NCBI GenBank assembly: GCA_903918755.1 | Contig: CAIXFN010000111.1 | Coordinates: 54,580 to 118,579, forward strand | Length of the DNA: 64,000 bases | Direction: 5' to 3' | DNA from: an uncultured Pedosphaera sp. | GTDB taxonomy: Bacteria > Verrucomicrobiota > Verrucomicrobiia > Limisphaerales > Pedosphaeraceae | Shown here: positions 54,922 to 63,760 of the stretch, one piece after another | Layout: each line of letters opens with the position of its first letter | Numbering within the stretch: position 1 is the first letter of the stretch | Position numbers and translations under genes: made by a program | The notes under the pieces: model-generated | What the model saw: the letters and a program-made list of their open reading frames with translations, nothing else | Databases searched by the model: none | Told to the model about the DNA's origin: nothing

Positions 54922-55002
54922 GGCACCCCACTGGGTTGCGCGGTTGTTCCATTCGCGGTACGCCCTCTTTCCAGCCGCCCCAAGTCGTGGCAGCATGGGG
55001 CA

Positions 55003-56913
55003 ATGAGTAAGATTGTCGGTATTGATCTGGGCACGACGAATTCGCTGGTCGCCACGGTGGACTCGGGTATTCCGCTGGTGATTGCGGACGCGGCGGGGCG
55101 GCGTTTGACCCCGTCCGTGGTCCAGGTGCCCGGGGCGGGCGCGCCCGTGGTGGTCGGCGCGGCGGCCAGCCGGATGCGGGTGCTGCGGCCGGCGGAGACG
55201 GTTTATTCCATCAAGCGATTCATGGGCCGCCGGGGCTCGGAAGTCACGGCCGAGGAGAAGCGGGTGAGTTACCCGGTGCAAACAGCGGGAGCCGGACCGG
55301 TGACGGTGGAATTGCAGGGCCGGGCCTGGACACCCGAGGAGATTTCGGCGGAGGTGCTCCGCAAATTGCGGCAGGATGCCGAGGCCTATTTTGGTGAACC
55401 GGTGACTCGCGCGGTGATCACGGTGCCCGCGTATTTCAATGACGCTCAACGAAACGCCACCATCCGGGCGGGAGAACTGGCCGGGTTCACGGTGGAACGG
55501 ATCGTCAATGAACCGACCGCGGCCGCGCTTGCTTATGGGCTGGACAAACTCAAGGAACACGCGCGGATCGCGGTTTATGACCTAGGCGGAGGCACATTCG
55601 ATCTCTCGATCCTAGAACTGCAGCAGGGGGTTTTCCAGGTGCTGGCCACCCATGGCAACACCCGGCTCGGGGGCGATGACCTGGACCGCCGGTTGACCGA
55701 TTTTATCCGCGAAAAAATCCAGCTCGCCGGCGGACCGGATGTCACCACGGATAACGCCCTGCTGGCACGGGTCCGCGAAGTGGCCGAGGCGGCGAAGATC
55801 CGCTTATCGGCGGAAACCGAAACCGATATCGCCCTGCCGTTCCTCACGCCGGACTTCAGTTTTCAACTGCGGCTGGCGCGCGCGGAATTCGAGGACCTGA
55901 CCCGGGATATCATCGCCAGCACGCACGCGCATTGCCGGCGCGCCCTGGCCGACGCCAAACTGGAGGCGAGGGAGCTCGACCAGGTGATCCTCGTGGGCGG
56001 CCAGACCCGCATGCCGCTGGTCCGGAAGCTGGTGAGCGAGTGGTTTGGCTGTGTGGAATTCGAGGAAAGCCGCGGTGCGCTCCGCCTCGGCACGGACTAT
56101 CACCGGCCGGCCGGGCCGGCTCTGAATACGTCGCAAAATCCCGATGAAGCCGTGGCGCTGGGGGCGGCCATCCAGGCTGAAATTCTGGCGGGCGGGTTCC
56201 GGAATGTGCTGTTGCTGGATGTGACCCCGCTGTCACTCGGACTGGAAACGTTCGGCGGTTTGATGAACGTGATCATCCATCGCAACTCGACGATTCCGAT
56301 CAAGGCCGGGGAGATGTTCACCACGGCGGTGGACAACCAAAAGAACATGCTCATTCATGTGCTCCAAGGGGAGCGGGAGCGGGCGGTGGATAACTGGAGT
56401 CTCGGGCGTTTTACCATTGATTTCGAGTCCGCGCCCAAGGGAGTGCCGCGGATTGGGGTGCAATTCGCCATCGATGCCAACGGCATCCTGCAAGTGCTGG
56501 CCCGGGACACCCGGACGGGCAAGGAAACACTGGTGGAGATGCAATCCGCCGTGGATGTGGATGACGCGGCGGTGCAACGAATGGTGGAAGAGTCGGTGGA
56601 GCACGCCTTTGAGGATTTGGCGGCGCGGCGCTGGATCGAGGCGGCTTTGCGGGCCCGCGAGGCATTAGCCGCGACGCACAAGGCCCTGGCGGAAGCCGGC
56701 GAGCAACTTGACGCCCCCGACCGCGCTGCAATCGAGGCGGGTGCCCAGGCGGTGGAGGAAGCCCTCGCCACGGAGGTGGAGGCGACGAAAACCGGTGAAT
56801 TGGCCCGGCTGCAAGCCGCCGCCGCGGCGCTGGACGAGGTCACCCGCCCGCTGGCGAACCGATTGATGGACCAGGCGGTGGAAGCGATGCTGCGGAAACG
56901 CGGGTTGATTTGA
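55003..56913 (+). CDS. Hsp70 chaperone (DnaK/HscA-like)
   Basis: A 636-residue Hsp70. The ATPase domain has phosphate-1 IVGIDLGTTNSLVA, phosphate-2 AVYDLGGGTFDLSIL, connect-2-like ELDQVILVGGQTRMP and TVPAYFNDAQRNATIRAGE. The substrate domain follows LDVTPLSLGLETFGG and ends with a helical lid lacking the DnaK C-terminal tail. Between the helix after QTRMP and NPDEAVALGAA there are ~20 extra residues (SRGALRLGTDYHRPAGPALN). No J-protein or GrpE gene is adjacent, so it is probably a secondary Hsp70 rather than the main DnaK. Confidence 0.9.
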   Translation: MSKIVGIDLGTTNSLVATVDSGIPLVIADAAGRRLTPSVVQVPGAGAPVVVGAAASRMRVLRPAETVYSIKRFMGRRGSEVTAEEKRVSYPVQTAGAGPVTVELQGRAWTPEEISAEVLRKLRQDAEAYFGEPVTRAVITVPAYFNDAQRNATIRAGELAGFTVERIVNEPTAAALAYGLDKLKEHARIAVYDLGGGTFDLSILELQQGVFQVLATHGNTRLGGDDLDRRLTDFIREKIQLAGGPDVTTDNALLARVREVAEAAKIRLSAETETDIALPFLTPDFSFQLRLARAEFEDLTRDIIASTHAHCRRALADAKLEARELDQVILVGGQTRMPLVRKLVSEWFGCVEFEESRGALRLGTDYHRPAGPALNTSQNPDEAVALGAAIQAEILAGGFRNVLLLDVTPLSLGLETFGGLMNVIIHRNSTIPIKAGEMFTTAVDNQKNMLIHVLQGERERAVDNWSLGRFTIDFESAPKGVPRIGVQFAIDANGILQVLARDTRTGKETLVEMQSAVDVDDAAVQRMVEESVEHAFEDLAARRWIEAALRAREALAATHKALAEAGEQLDAPDRAAIEAGAQAVEEALATEVEATKTGELARLQAAAAALDEVTRPLANRLMDQAVEAMLRKRGLI

Positions 56914-56966
56914 GCCTCAGGAGTCCTGAGCCCGGTGGGGGGCCGCCCCGCCCTGCCAGTCCGGTC

Positions 56967-57851
56967 TCAGTGGCCGGCGGATTCCAACCACTCCTCGTAG
57001 CTGCGCTTGGGGAGCTGGAGCCCGGCGACGCTCAGGTTGGCTTCCGTTTTTTCCCGCACGACATAAAGCAAAAACCCGGCGGGGGTTTCGATCACGGCGC
57101 TGACATCGCCGGCCTGCCGTAATTGAGCGCGCAGGACGGTCTGCAATTCGGTCGGCAAGTCGGCAAAATAAAACCGCCGATCTTTTTCGCCGCCGCCAGC
57201 CGGGGTGAGCAATTGGGCGTCCGGACCGAAGCGTCGATGGATTTCCGCCAAGTCGGCGGCGGGCGCGATCGTTTCCGCGGGCCGGGCGGCCAGTTGCCAG
57301 GTGGTTTCAGCGACTTGATTGGTCCGCCCCTGTTGGAGCAATGCCAATTGGCGGAGATAGCCCTCGCTCCGGGCAGCGAGCAGTTCCGCGCGGGACTGCT
57401 CGGCCTGCCGCCGTTCGGCGGCGTGCAGGGCGTCATCATTCACAAACCGTTGATGCAACTCGCGTTCCACCACGATGGGACGCGCGATGGTGGCCGCGAA
57501 ACGGGCGGGATCATGATCCAACGCGGCCTTTAATTCAGCCAGCACCTCGGGGGCCCGCGAGGTGGCGTCGATGCGCCGCACTTCGGCCTCCAGCATTGCC
57601 GGGGTGACCGTCAAGCCATACACGCGCTGCAAGACCGCTTCCTTGCGCGCATCCAACTCCAGCAACTTCCGCAAGGTGCCGGGCGGCAGGGCTTCCGCAA
57701 AGGGGGGCTTGGTGCCCAGGCGGTGGTTATAATAGACCTGTTCCACGGCCGCGCGGTCCGAGTACAGGCGGTCGCTTTCCCCGGCCAGGACCGGGGAAGC
57801 CAGGCACAAAACCAGCAGTAAAAGGCGCCAGATGCTCAACGCCCGCAACAT
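56967..57851 (-). CDS. Exported SurA/parvulin-like protein
   Basis: A 294-residue exported protein with the signal peptide MLRALSIWRLLLLVLCLASP. Its helical N-part (EQVYYNHRLGTKPPFAEALP, LLELDARKEAVLQRVYG, LTVTPAMLEAEVRRIDA) resembles the chaperone core of SurA/PpiC-like proteins. A C-terminal segment (GDVSAVIETPAGFLLYVVRE) matches the end of a parvulin-type PPIase domain, but the whole domain is diverged. A periplasmic folding role is inferred, not shown. The upstream open frame to 57917 is rejected. It converges with the Hsp70 gene. Confidence 0.6.
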   Translation of the reverse strand: MLRALSIWRLLLLVLCLASPVLAGESDRLYSDRAAVEQVYYNHRLGTKPPFAEALPPGTLRKLLELDARKEAVLQRVYGLTVTPAMLEAEVRRIDATSRAPEVLAELKAALDHDPARFAATIARPIVVERELHQRFVNDDALHAAERRQAEQSRAELLAARSEGYLRQLALLQQGRTNQVAETTWQLAARPAETIAPAADLAEIHRRFGPDAQLLTPAGGGEKDRRFYFADLPTELQTVLRAQLRQAGDVSAVIETPAGFLLYVVREKTEANLSVAGLQLPKRSYEEWLESAGH

Positions 57852-57936
57852 CCCCGGTTTGACCGGGGATTGCAAATCTTCTTCATCAACTGGAGGGCGG
57901 GGGCGGTTGGAGCACAAAAATTGCGGTTTTTGACCG

Positions 57937-57965
57937 TTGACAGAGGTGGCAGGGGCAAATACTCT
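57937..57965 (+). promoter_or_regulatory. Candidate rpsU promoter
   Basis: A perfect TTGACA at 57937-57942 is separated by 17 bases from TACTCT at 57960-57965, about 85 bases before the rpsU start. The -10 matches consensus at only three positions. Orientation and distance fit transcription of rpsU. Confidence 0.45.
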
Positions 57966-58049
57966 CCTCGCCCTTGACCGAAGCGAACCGCCGGATCATG
58001 AAGGCCCGGGCGGTATCCCAAGAGTCCATCGGAGAGGAAGTGAATTGAA

Positions 58050-58247
58050 TTGACCGAAATTAAACTGAAAAAAGGCGAGCCAGTCGAAAAGGCCCTGCGG
58101 CGATTGAAGAAGAAGATCGATCGCGAAGGGACCCTCAAGGTCGTCCGGAACCACCGGCACTTTGAAAAGCCCAGCGAAAAGCGCCGGCGTAAAGAAAAAG
58201 CCGCGCGGTTTTCCGCCATGCTGACCGCCCGTTACGCGGATTTGTAA
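58050..58247 (+). CDS. rpsU: 30S ribosomal protein bS21
   Basis: A 65-residue ribosomal protein of the bS21 family, bound near the mRNA exit of the 30S subunit and important for initiation. The sequence is typical: EIKLKKGEPVEKALRRLKKK, VVRNHRHFEKPSEKRRRKEK. The start must be non-ATG: the TTG at 58050 gives the family N-terminus (MTEIKLKKGE); an in-frame ATT at 58044 is the only alternative before an upstream stop. A purine-rich GGAGAGGAAG at 58031-58040 serves as Shine-Dalgarno. A very strong terminator follows. Confidence 0.92.
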   Translation: MTEIKLKKGEPVEKALRRLKKKIDREGTLKVVRNHRHFEKPSEKRRRKEKAARFSAMLTARYADL

Positions 58248-58282
58248 GCCTCTCCGTCCAATTAGAGCTTTGAATTATCATC

Positions 58283-58320
58283 GCCGGACGCGGTCAAACC
58301 TTTGACCGCGTCCGGCCTTT
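58283..58320 (+). terminator. Long perfect terminator hairpin after rpsU
   Basis: A perfect 16-base stem (GCCGGACGCGGTCAAA / TTTGACCGCGTCCGGC, 58283-58316) with a 2-base gap is followed by CTTTTGATTTT. It lies 36 bases past the rpsU stop, and the next gene's ATG at 58328 is only about a dozen bases beyond the stem. Confidence 0.9.
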
Positions 58321-58327
58321 TGATTTT

Positions 58328-59242
58328 ATGTATTCGTTTTCGACCTGTTGGAACTCGCACCGCCACACGGATGGCCGGGCAATGTTGCGGGAAATCCGCG
58401 AGCTGGGCTTTGACACGGTGGAACTGAGTCACGGCACCCGGATCAGCCTCCTGCCCGGAATCATCGATGCGGTGGATGCTGGCGAGATGAAAATCTCCAG
58501 CCTCCATAATTTCTGTCCCCTGCCCGTCGGGGTCAACCACTCGGCCCCCAACCTGTTCCGCTTCACGGCGGAAAAGAGCATGGAACGGGAGAACGCCTTC
58601 AAGCACACCCGCAAGACCCTCGAAATGGCGGCGCGATTCAAAGCCCCGCTGGTGGTGCTGCATTATGGCAGCATCGAGATGAAGGATTACACGGACAAGC
58701 TGCTGGAAATGCTAACGCGCGGGGAAAAGGGCACGCCCAAATATGAAAAGTTGTGCGAGGAAGTCAGCCGCAAACGCGAAGCGCTCAAGGAAGGCCCTAT
58801 CGAACGGGCCAACGATGTGTTGCGCCGACTGCTGCCCGAGGCGGAAAACCTGGGCCTGAAACTCGGAATCGAGAACCGCGAGGGGCTGGAAGAACTGCCC
58901 CTGGAAAGCGATTACCCGTTCCTGTTCCGGGAATTTCGGAATCCGGAGATTGTTTATTGGCATGATGTGGGCCATGCCCAGATCAAGGAAAACCTGGGTT
59001 TCATTGATCACGCCTTCCACCTGGAATCGATGCAGGAGCGCCTGTATGGCTTTCACATTCACGATGTGCAATTTCCCGGTCGCGATCATTGCGCGCCCGG
59101 GAGCGGCACGGTGAATTACGCGGCACTCAAGCCGTTTGTAAAACCGGAACATCTCAAGGTGTTTGAATTCAGTCCCTCCCTCAGCCCGGCCGAGGCGAAA
59201 GCCGGGGCGGAACATGTGTGGCGCATTTGGGGTCGGGACTGA
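58328..59242 (+). CDS. Xylose-isomerase-like TIM-barrel protein (sugar phosphate isomerase/epimerase)
   Basis: A 304-residue TIM-barrel protein of the AP-endonuclease-2/sugar isomerase superfamily. Metal-site elements are KISSLHNFCPLP, LVVLHYGSIEM, LGLKLGIENREGLEELP with the Glu ligand, IVYWHDVGHAQI and GFHIHDVQFPGRDH. It acts in the cytoplasm on a sugar or polyol; the reaction is not readable. The ATG at 58328 has no Shine-Dalgarno and follows the rpsU terminator directly, so its expression probably depends on read-through or on a promoter hidden in or near that hairpin. Confidence 0.82.
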   Translation: MYSFSTCWNSHRHTDGRAMLREIRELGFDTVELSHGTRISLLPGIIDAVDAGEMKISSLHNFCPLPVGVNHSAPNLFRFTAEKSMERENAFKHTRKTLEMAARFKAPLVVLHYGSIEMKDYTDKLLEMLTRGEKGTPKYEKLCEEVSRKREALKEGPIERANDVLRRLLPEAENLGLKLGIENREGLEELPLESDYPFLFREFRNPEIVYWHDVGHAQIKENLGFIDHAFHLESMQERLYGFHIHDVQFPGRDHCAPGSGTVNYAALKPFVKPEHLKVFEFSPSLSPAEAKAGAEHVWRIWGRD

Positions 59243-59269
59243 CCCGTGAGCCGTAACCCCGGTCCAGGC

Positions 59270-60604
59270 ATGAACCTCAAAGCCGCCGCCACCGGGATCG
59301 CCCGCCGCCTGCAAACGGCCGGTTTTGCCGCCTACTGGGTGGGCGGCAGCGTGAGGGACTTCCTGCTGGGCCGAGAGCCGCACGATTACGACATCGCCAC
59401 GTCGGCCAAACCGGAGCAGATCGAGGCCTTGTTCGCGCGGACCATCCCGGTGGGGCGGAAATTTGGGGTGATCGTCGTGCTGGAAGGCGGCCACGAATTC
59501 CAGGTGGCCACTTTCCGGGCCGAGGGGGATTACCAGGATGGGCGACGGCCGGAACGAGTGGAATTCAGCAACGCGCAGGCCGACGCCAGCCGGAGGGATT
59601 TCACGGTCAATGGCCTGTTTTATGATCCCGTGGCGGATCAACTCCACGATTGGGTAGGCGGCGCGGCGGATTTAAAGGCGAAAGTCCTGCGGACCATCGG
59701 GTCGCCGGAGGAACGGTTTGCCGAGGATCACCTGCGGATGCTGCGCGCCGTGCGGTTGGCGGCGCAGTTGGATTTTCAAATCGAGCCCACCACGATGGCC
59801 GCAGTGCAGGCCATGGCCCCCAAGATCCGGGGGATCAGCGCCGAACGCATCCGGGAGGAACTGGTGAAATTGTTCCGTCCGCCGCATGCCGCGCGCGGGC
59901 TGGATTTACTGCGCGACAGCGGTTTGCTGGCCCTGGTGCTGCCGGAGATTGCGGCGATGATCACCTGCGAGCAATCGCCGGATTTCCACCCCGAAGGCAG
60001 TGTTTACAATCATGTCCGGCTGATGCTGTCCCAGTTGCCGGCGGACGCACCCGAATTACTGCCCTGGACCGTGTTGCTGCATGACGTCGCCAAACCGGTG
60101 ACCGCGAGCACCGATCCGGTCACCGGCAGCATCCATTTCTACGGCCATGAGAAATTAGGCGCGGAAATGGCGACCAGCCTGCTGCAACGGCTAAAATTTC
60201 CGCGGCAACCCACCGAGGAAGTTTCTGCGGTGGTGTTGCATCACATGCAATTCAAGGATGTGACGCACATGCGTAAAGCCACGTTGCGCCGGATGCTGCT
60301 GCGGGAGACCTTTCCGCTGGAACTCGCGCTGCACCGCCTGGATTGCCTGGGATCCCACCGACGGCTGGACCACTATGATTTCATGGTGGAACAGGCGGCT
60401 GCCTTCGCCCAGCAACCTGAAATCCTCCCGCCCCTACTGAATGGCAACGATCTCCAGGCTCTGGGGATTCCGGCCGGCCCCGGCATGGGTCGGCTGCTGC
60501 ACGAACTGCGTGAGCACCAGTTGCAGGATGAGTTGAAGACTGCCGAGGAAGCCCGGGATTGGGTGCGGCAGCGGGTGGCGGCCAATAATTCACCCGCAGT
60601 GTAG
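59270..60604 (+). CDS. cca: CCA-adding enzyme / class II tRNA nucleotidyltransferase
   Basis: A 444-residue enzyme that builds or repairs the 3'-CCA end of tRNA, or a poly(A)-polymerase-like paralogue. The head domain has YWVGGSVRDFLLGREPHDYD (catalytic Asp pair) and DIATSAKPEQIEALF. The neck shows ADASRRDFTVNGLFYDP and FAEDHLRMLRAVRLAAQLDF with the templating motif region. An HD-type domain follows with LLHDVAKPVTASTDP and VVLHHMQFKDV, possibly phosphohydrolase activity. The GTG at 59246 is an alternative start; the ATG at 59270 begins at the conserved region. It lies 27 bases after the isomerase gene, so the two are probably co-transcribed. Confidence 0.88.
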   Translation: MNLKAAATGIARRLQTAGFAAYWVGGSVRDFLLGREPHDYDIATSAKPEQIEALFARTIPVGRKFGVIVVLEGGHEFQVATFRAEGDYQDGRRPERVEFSNAQADASRRDFTVNGLFYDPVADQLHDWVGGAADLKAKVLRTIGSPEERFAEDHLRMLRAVRLAAQLDFQIEPTTMAAVQAMAPKIRGISAERIREELVKLFRPPHAARGLDLLRDSGLLALVLPEIAAMITCEQSPDFHPEGSVYNHVRLMLSQLPADAPELLPWTVLLHDVAKPVTASTDPVTGSIHFYGHEKLGAEMATSLLQRLKFPRQPTEEVSAVVLHHMQFKDVTHMRKATLRRMLLRETFPLELALHRLDCLGSHRRLDHYDFMVEQAAAFAQQPEILPPLLNGNDLQALGIPAGPGMGRLLHELREHQLQDELKTAEEARDWVRQRVAANNSPAV

Positions 60605-60646
60605 TCAGTTCCCCTACCGACTGGATCCCTCCCGCACAAAAGCGAC

Positions 60647-60690
60647 TTGACTTTGCCTACACCTAGTATTATGCATTACATGGTAGTGAT
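60647..60690 (+). promoter_or_regulatory. Candidate promoter and operator of the padR operon
   Basis: TTGACT at 60647-60652 is followed by an AT-rich stretch with TATTAT (60667-60672) and TATGCA (60670-60675, 17-base spacing), about 30 bases before the padR ATG. An imperfect dyad spans the -10 region (CTAGTATTATGC ... ACATGGTAG, 60663-60686), a position that suits autorepression by the PadR protein. Confidence 0.45.
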
Positions 60691-60705
60691 TAGGACGGTG
60701 CGTGC

Positions 60706-61047
60706 ATGAGTGACTTTTTTGACAACTGGACGGTGCAAGTTCGCAAGGGATTGCTGGAATTGTGCATTCTGAATGCGCTGGCCGGGAAGGAGCGGTATGG
60801 CTACGAGCTGGTAAAAGCCCTGGTGGAAATTCCCGGCATGGGCGTCACCGAAGGCACGCTTTACCCGTTGCTTTCCCGGTTGCGGGTGCAAGGCCTCATC
60901 AGTTCCCGGCTGGAAGAATCCACCGAGGGTCCCGCGCGAAAATATTATGCGCTGACGCCGGAAGGCGTGCGGTCCATGGGGATCATGAACGATTACCTGG
61001 AAACGTTGAACGAGGGAGCCCGCAAATTGAAACGAAAGGGATCATAG
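60706..61047 (+). CDS. PadR-family transcriptional regulator
   Basis: A 113-residue winged-helix regulator. GLLELCILNALAGKERYGYE and GTLYPLLSRLRVQGLISSRL form the recognition part, and GPARKYYALTPEGVRSMG the wing and start of the C-terminal dimer helix, all standard for short PadR-s1 proteins. It probably represses its own operon from the dyad upstream. Its stop is one base before the ATG of the membrane protein with a HAAS-like N-terminus, a pairing typical of PadR regulators whose partner has a HAAS domain. Confidence 0.92.
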   Translation: MSDFFDNWTVQVRKGLLELCILNALAGKERYGYELVKALVEIPGMGVTEGTLYPLLSRLRVQGLISSRLEESTEGPARKYYALTPEGVRSMGIMNDYLETLNEGARKLKRKGS

Positions 61048-61048
61048 T

Positions 61049-63709
61049 ATGGCTGACTGGACCAAATCCGCCACCGAGGCGTGGGAACAATTCTGCGGCC
61101 GGATGCAAAAATCCCAGGCGCTGGCGGGCGCCGACGTCACCGAAGTGATTGAGGATTTCAAACGCCATGTGGACGCGGAAATCCGCGCGGCGCAATTGAC
61201 GGTGGTCACCGGCGAGGACATGCAGAGGATCCTAGCGCGGATCGGGGAGCCGGGGCTGCTTGGAGAAGTTGAATCCAGCCCGGAAGCGTCGCTACCCTCC
61301 TCCGCCGAGCGCCCTCGCATCGGTTGGCTCCGGATCTCCATCCTGGCATTTTTTGGCCTCCTTCTGCCCGCGTTTACCTTGGGTTTTGAAATTTGCACCC
61401 GCTGGTCCGCGGAAGTGTTGTGCGATCCCATTCCCAACGTTTGGTTCATACTATTGATTGCATTCGTTCCGCTTTGCAATCTGGCGACCGCAATTGCGGT
61501 GACAAAGCCGCCTTCCACGTCCCGGGCCAAATGGCTCGGCCGGGCGAACGGTTTCACCATCGGCATTTGTTGCGGCTATTCCCTGCTGTACTTGCCTTTC
61601 CTGCCGTTTGCCGTGCTAGGGCTACTTTTCTATGGCGGCGGGCTCATGCCTCTCGCACCTTTTCTGGCGCTGGGGACCAGTTGCCTCTATCGCGACCGAC
61701 TCCGGTTTTGGCTCTCACCCGCAGGAGAGGCGAAAGTAACCGGTCTTTGGAGTGGTCTAGCGGCCGCTGTCCTGGTGCTGATCGCCCTCGCGCTTCCGGA
61801 CGCCCTGACCCGTTATTGCGCCCATCTAGCTTTGGCGGAATCACCGCTGGAATCAGCGTGCGGGATCCATTGGCTGCGCCTGATCGGGCGGGAGCAAACG
61901 CTGCTCGATGACTGTTACCGGGATAGATGGTCGCCGTGGGCGGCAACTGCTCGACCCTACAGCTCGGACGAGGCCCGCACGCTCTATTTCCGGATGACGG
62001 GAAAGCCCTTCAACAGTGTCCCCGCACCGCAGTTGCGAGGTTACATCAGCCGGGGAGACTTCTTGGAGGATTATGAATGGGACTCCGGGCTGGGAGGCGA
62101 AGCAGTGGCGGGGCGGTTACGGGGTTTGTTCCTGAATTCATCGCGCCTCGACGGCCTGATCGAGCCGGAAGCAGCACTTGGTTACTACGAGTGGACGATG
62201 GAGTTTAAGAACATCGGCCCGATGGCCCGCGAAGCCCGAGCCCAAATCCAACTTCCGCCCGGCGGCGTGGTATCCCGATTGACGCTTTGGGTGAATGGCG
62301 AGGAGCGGGAAGCCGCTTTTGCCGGGCGCAGTCAGGTGCGGGAAGCCTACCGGGAAGTGGCGATCCAGCGGAGGCGTGATCCCGTTCTGGTAACCACCGC
62401 GGGCCCGGATCGGATTTTGCTCCAGTGTTTTCCCGTGCCGGCAAGCGGAGGCACAATGAAATTACGCCTAGGGATCACGGCCCCGCTGGTGTTGGATGAC
62501 CCCGGGACCGGCCGGTTGGCATGGCCCCAGTTTCTGGAAAGAAACTTCGGTCTGCCGGAACAAGTTGTCCATGGAGTGTGGGTGGAATCCAAATCCCCCT
62601 TGCGCGCCAGCCTCAACGCCCTCCAATCAGGCGAACCGAAACCGGGACATTTTGTGCTCCATGGTGATTTGACCGACCAGCAGTTGCATAATCCCGAAGC
62701 CACGATCATCGCGACGCGGCCAGCCGGAATCCGGGAAGTGTGGTCGGCCGCGAATGAAAGCAACAAAGTCGTGCTGCAAACCATCGTGGAACAGCCCGCT
62801 ATTACCCCGTCGCGCCTAATTATCGTGGTGGATGGATCGCGCGATATGCAAACTGCGGTGCCTGCCCTCGCGGCCGCTTTGGGAAAAATGCCGGAGGGAA
62901 CGGAATGCGCGGTATTGCTGGCTTCAGACGAAGTTCCGGCTCTGCTGATGGCGCCGGCGGCAGGCACCCGCGCCTTCTATGAGGAAGCCGCCCGGCGGTT
63001 GCAGAGCGCGCGGTTTACGGGGGGCCAGGATAATGTCCCGGCTTTGATCCAGGGCTGGGATCTGGCCACGGCGAGCACCAACTCCATGCTGCTCTGGGTG
63101 CATGGTTCCCTGCCGGTCCCGCTGGGGAACGTTGCGGGATTACGCCAGCGGCTGGAACGCAATCCCGGGAACTTCCGACTATATGATTGCAAGATCCATC
63201 CCGGGCCGAATCGCATTTTGGAAGATCTGGATGGACTGAAAGGGATGTTGTCCCTACCCCGCTTTGGCAATCTGGGGGATGATCTGGCCCGGTTCACCAG
63301 CACGTGGCGTACGGGAGCCCAAACCATCGGCTTCACGCGGGAGTTGATCGAACGCCCGCCAGAAATCGAAAGCCGGGTGAGCAACGAACCGAGTCGTCAC
63401 GTGACCCGCTTATGGGGCCAGAGCCGCATCCTGCAATTGACCGGCAACCATCAGACGGTAGAAGCGGTGGCCCTGGCGGGCGATCTGCAACTGGTGACTC
63501 CGGTGAGCGGCGCGGTGGTCCTCGAAACCAAGGCTCAGTATGATCAGGCGGGCCTGAAACCAACGGACGCCAGTCATGTCCCGGTGATTCCGGAGCCTTC
63601 GACGTGGGCCTTGCTTGGATTGGGGGGAGTGCTGTTGGGGGGGAAGGCATTCTGCAAACGGCGGGCAAGCAGAGGGGAATCCGTTATGGGGCAACGGTCA
63701 CGGAAGTAG
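61049..63709 (+). CDS. HAAS-like / VIT / VWA-like / PEP-CTERM integral membrane protein
   Basis: An 886-residue membrane protein. Residues ~1-70 resemble a HAAS (helical, PadR-partner) domain (EVIEDFKRHVDAEIRAAQ, ILARIGEPGLLGEVE). Hydrophobic helices cluster at ~90-250 (RISILAFFGLLLPAFTLGFE, CCGYSLLYLPFLPFAVLGLL). A VIT domain lies at ~375-490 (GYYEWTMEFKNIGPMAREAR, RSQVREAYREVAIQRRRDP). A VWA-like domain follows at ~590-700 (LIIVVDGSRDMQTAVPALA), its MIDAS motif altered to DGSRD. The tail at ~846-872 is PEP-CTERM: IPEPSTWALLGLGGVLL, then CKRR. It resembles PEP-CTERM integral membrane proteins of exosortase-carrying bacteria. Function unknown. Confidence 0.85.
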   Translation: MADWTKSATEAWEQFCGRMQKSQALAGADVTEVIEDFKRHVDAEIRAAQLTVVTGEDMQRILARIGEPGLLGEVESSPEASLPSSAERPRIGWLRISILAFFGLLLPAFTLGFEICTRWSAEVLCDPIPNVWFILLIAFVPLCNLATAIAVTKPPSTSRAKWLGRANGFTIGICCGYSLLYLPFLPFAVLGLLFYGGGLMPLAPFLALGTSCLYRDRLRFWLSPAGEAKVTGLWSGLAAAVLVLIALALPDALTRYCAHLALAESPLESACGIHWLRLIGREQTLLDDCYRDRWSPWAATARPYSSDEARTLYFRMTGKPFNSVPAPQLRGYISRGDFLEDYEWDSGLGGEAVAGRLRGLFLNSSRLDGLIEPEAALGYYEWTMEFKNIGPMAREARAQIQLPPGGVVSRLTLWVNGEEREAAFAGRSQVREAYREVAIQRRRDPVLVTTAGPDRILLQCFPVPASGGTMKLRLGITAPLVLDDPGTGRLAWPQFLERNFGLPEQVVHGVWVESKSPLRASLNALQSGEPKPGHFVLHGDLTDQQLHNPEATIIATRPAGIREVWSAANESNKVVLQTIVEQPAITPSRLIIVVDGSRDMQTAVPALAAALGKMPEGTECAVLLASDEVPALLMAPAAGTRAFYEEAARRLQSARFTGGQDNVPALIQGWDLATASTNSMLLWVHGSLPVPLGNVAGLRQRLERNPGNFRLYDCKIHPGPNRILEDLDGLKGMLSLPRFGNLGDDLARFTSTWRTGAQTIGFTRELIERPPEIESRVSNEPSRHVTRLWGQSRILQLTGNHQTVEAVALAGDLQLVTPVSGAVVLETKAQYDQAGLKPTDASHVPVIPEPSTWALLGLGGVLLGGKAFCKRRASRGESVMGQRSRK

Positions 63710-63760
63710 TCGGTGTGGGGTGGAGGATGAATGGACAATGGATTTTCAAGATTGTAAACA

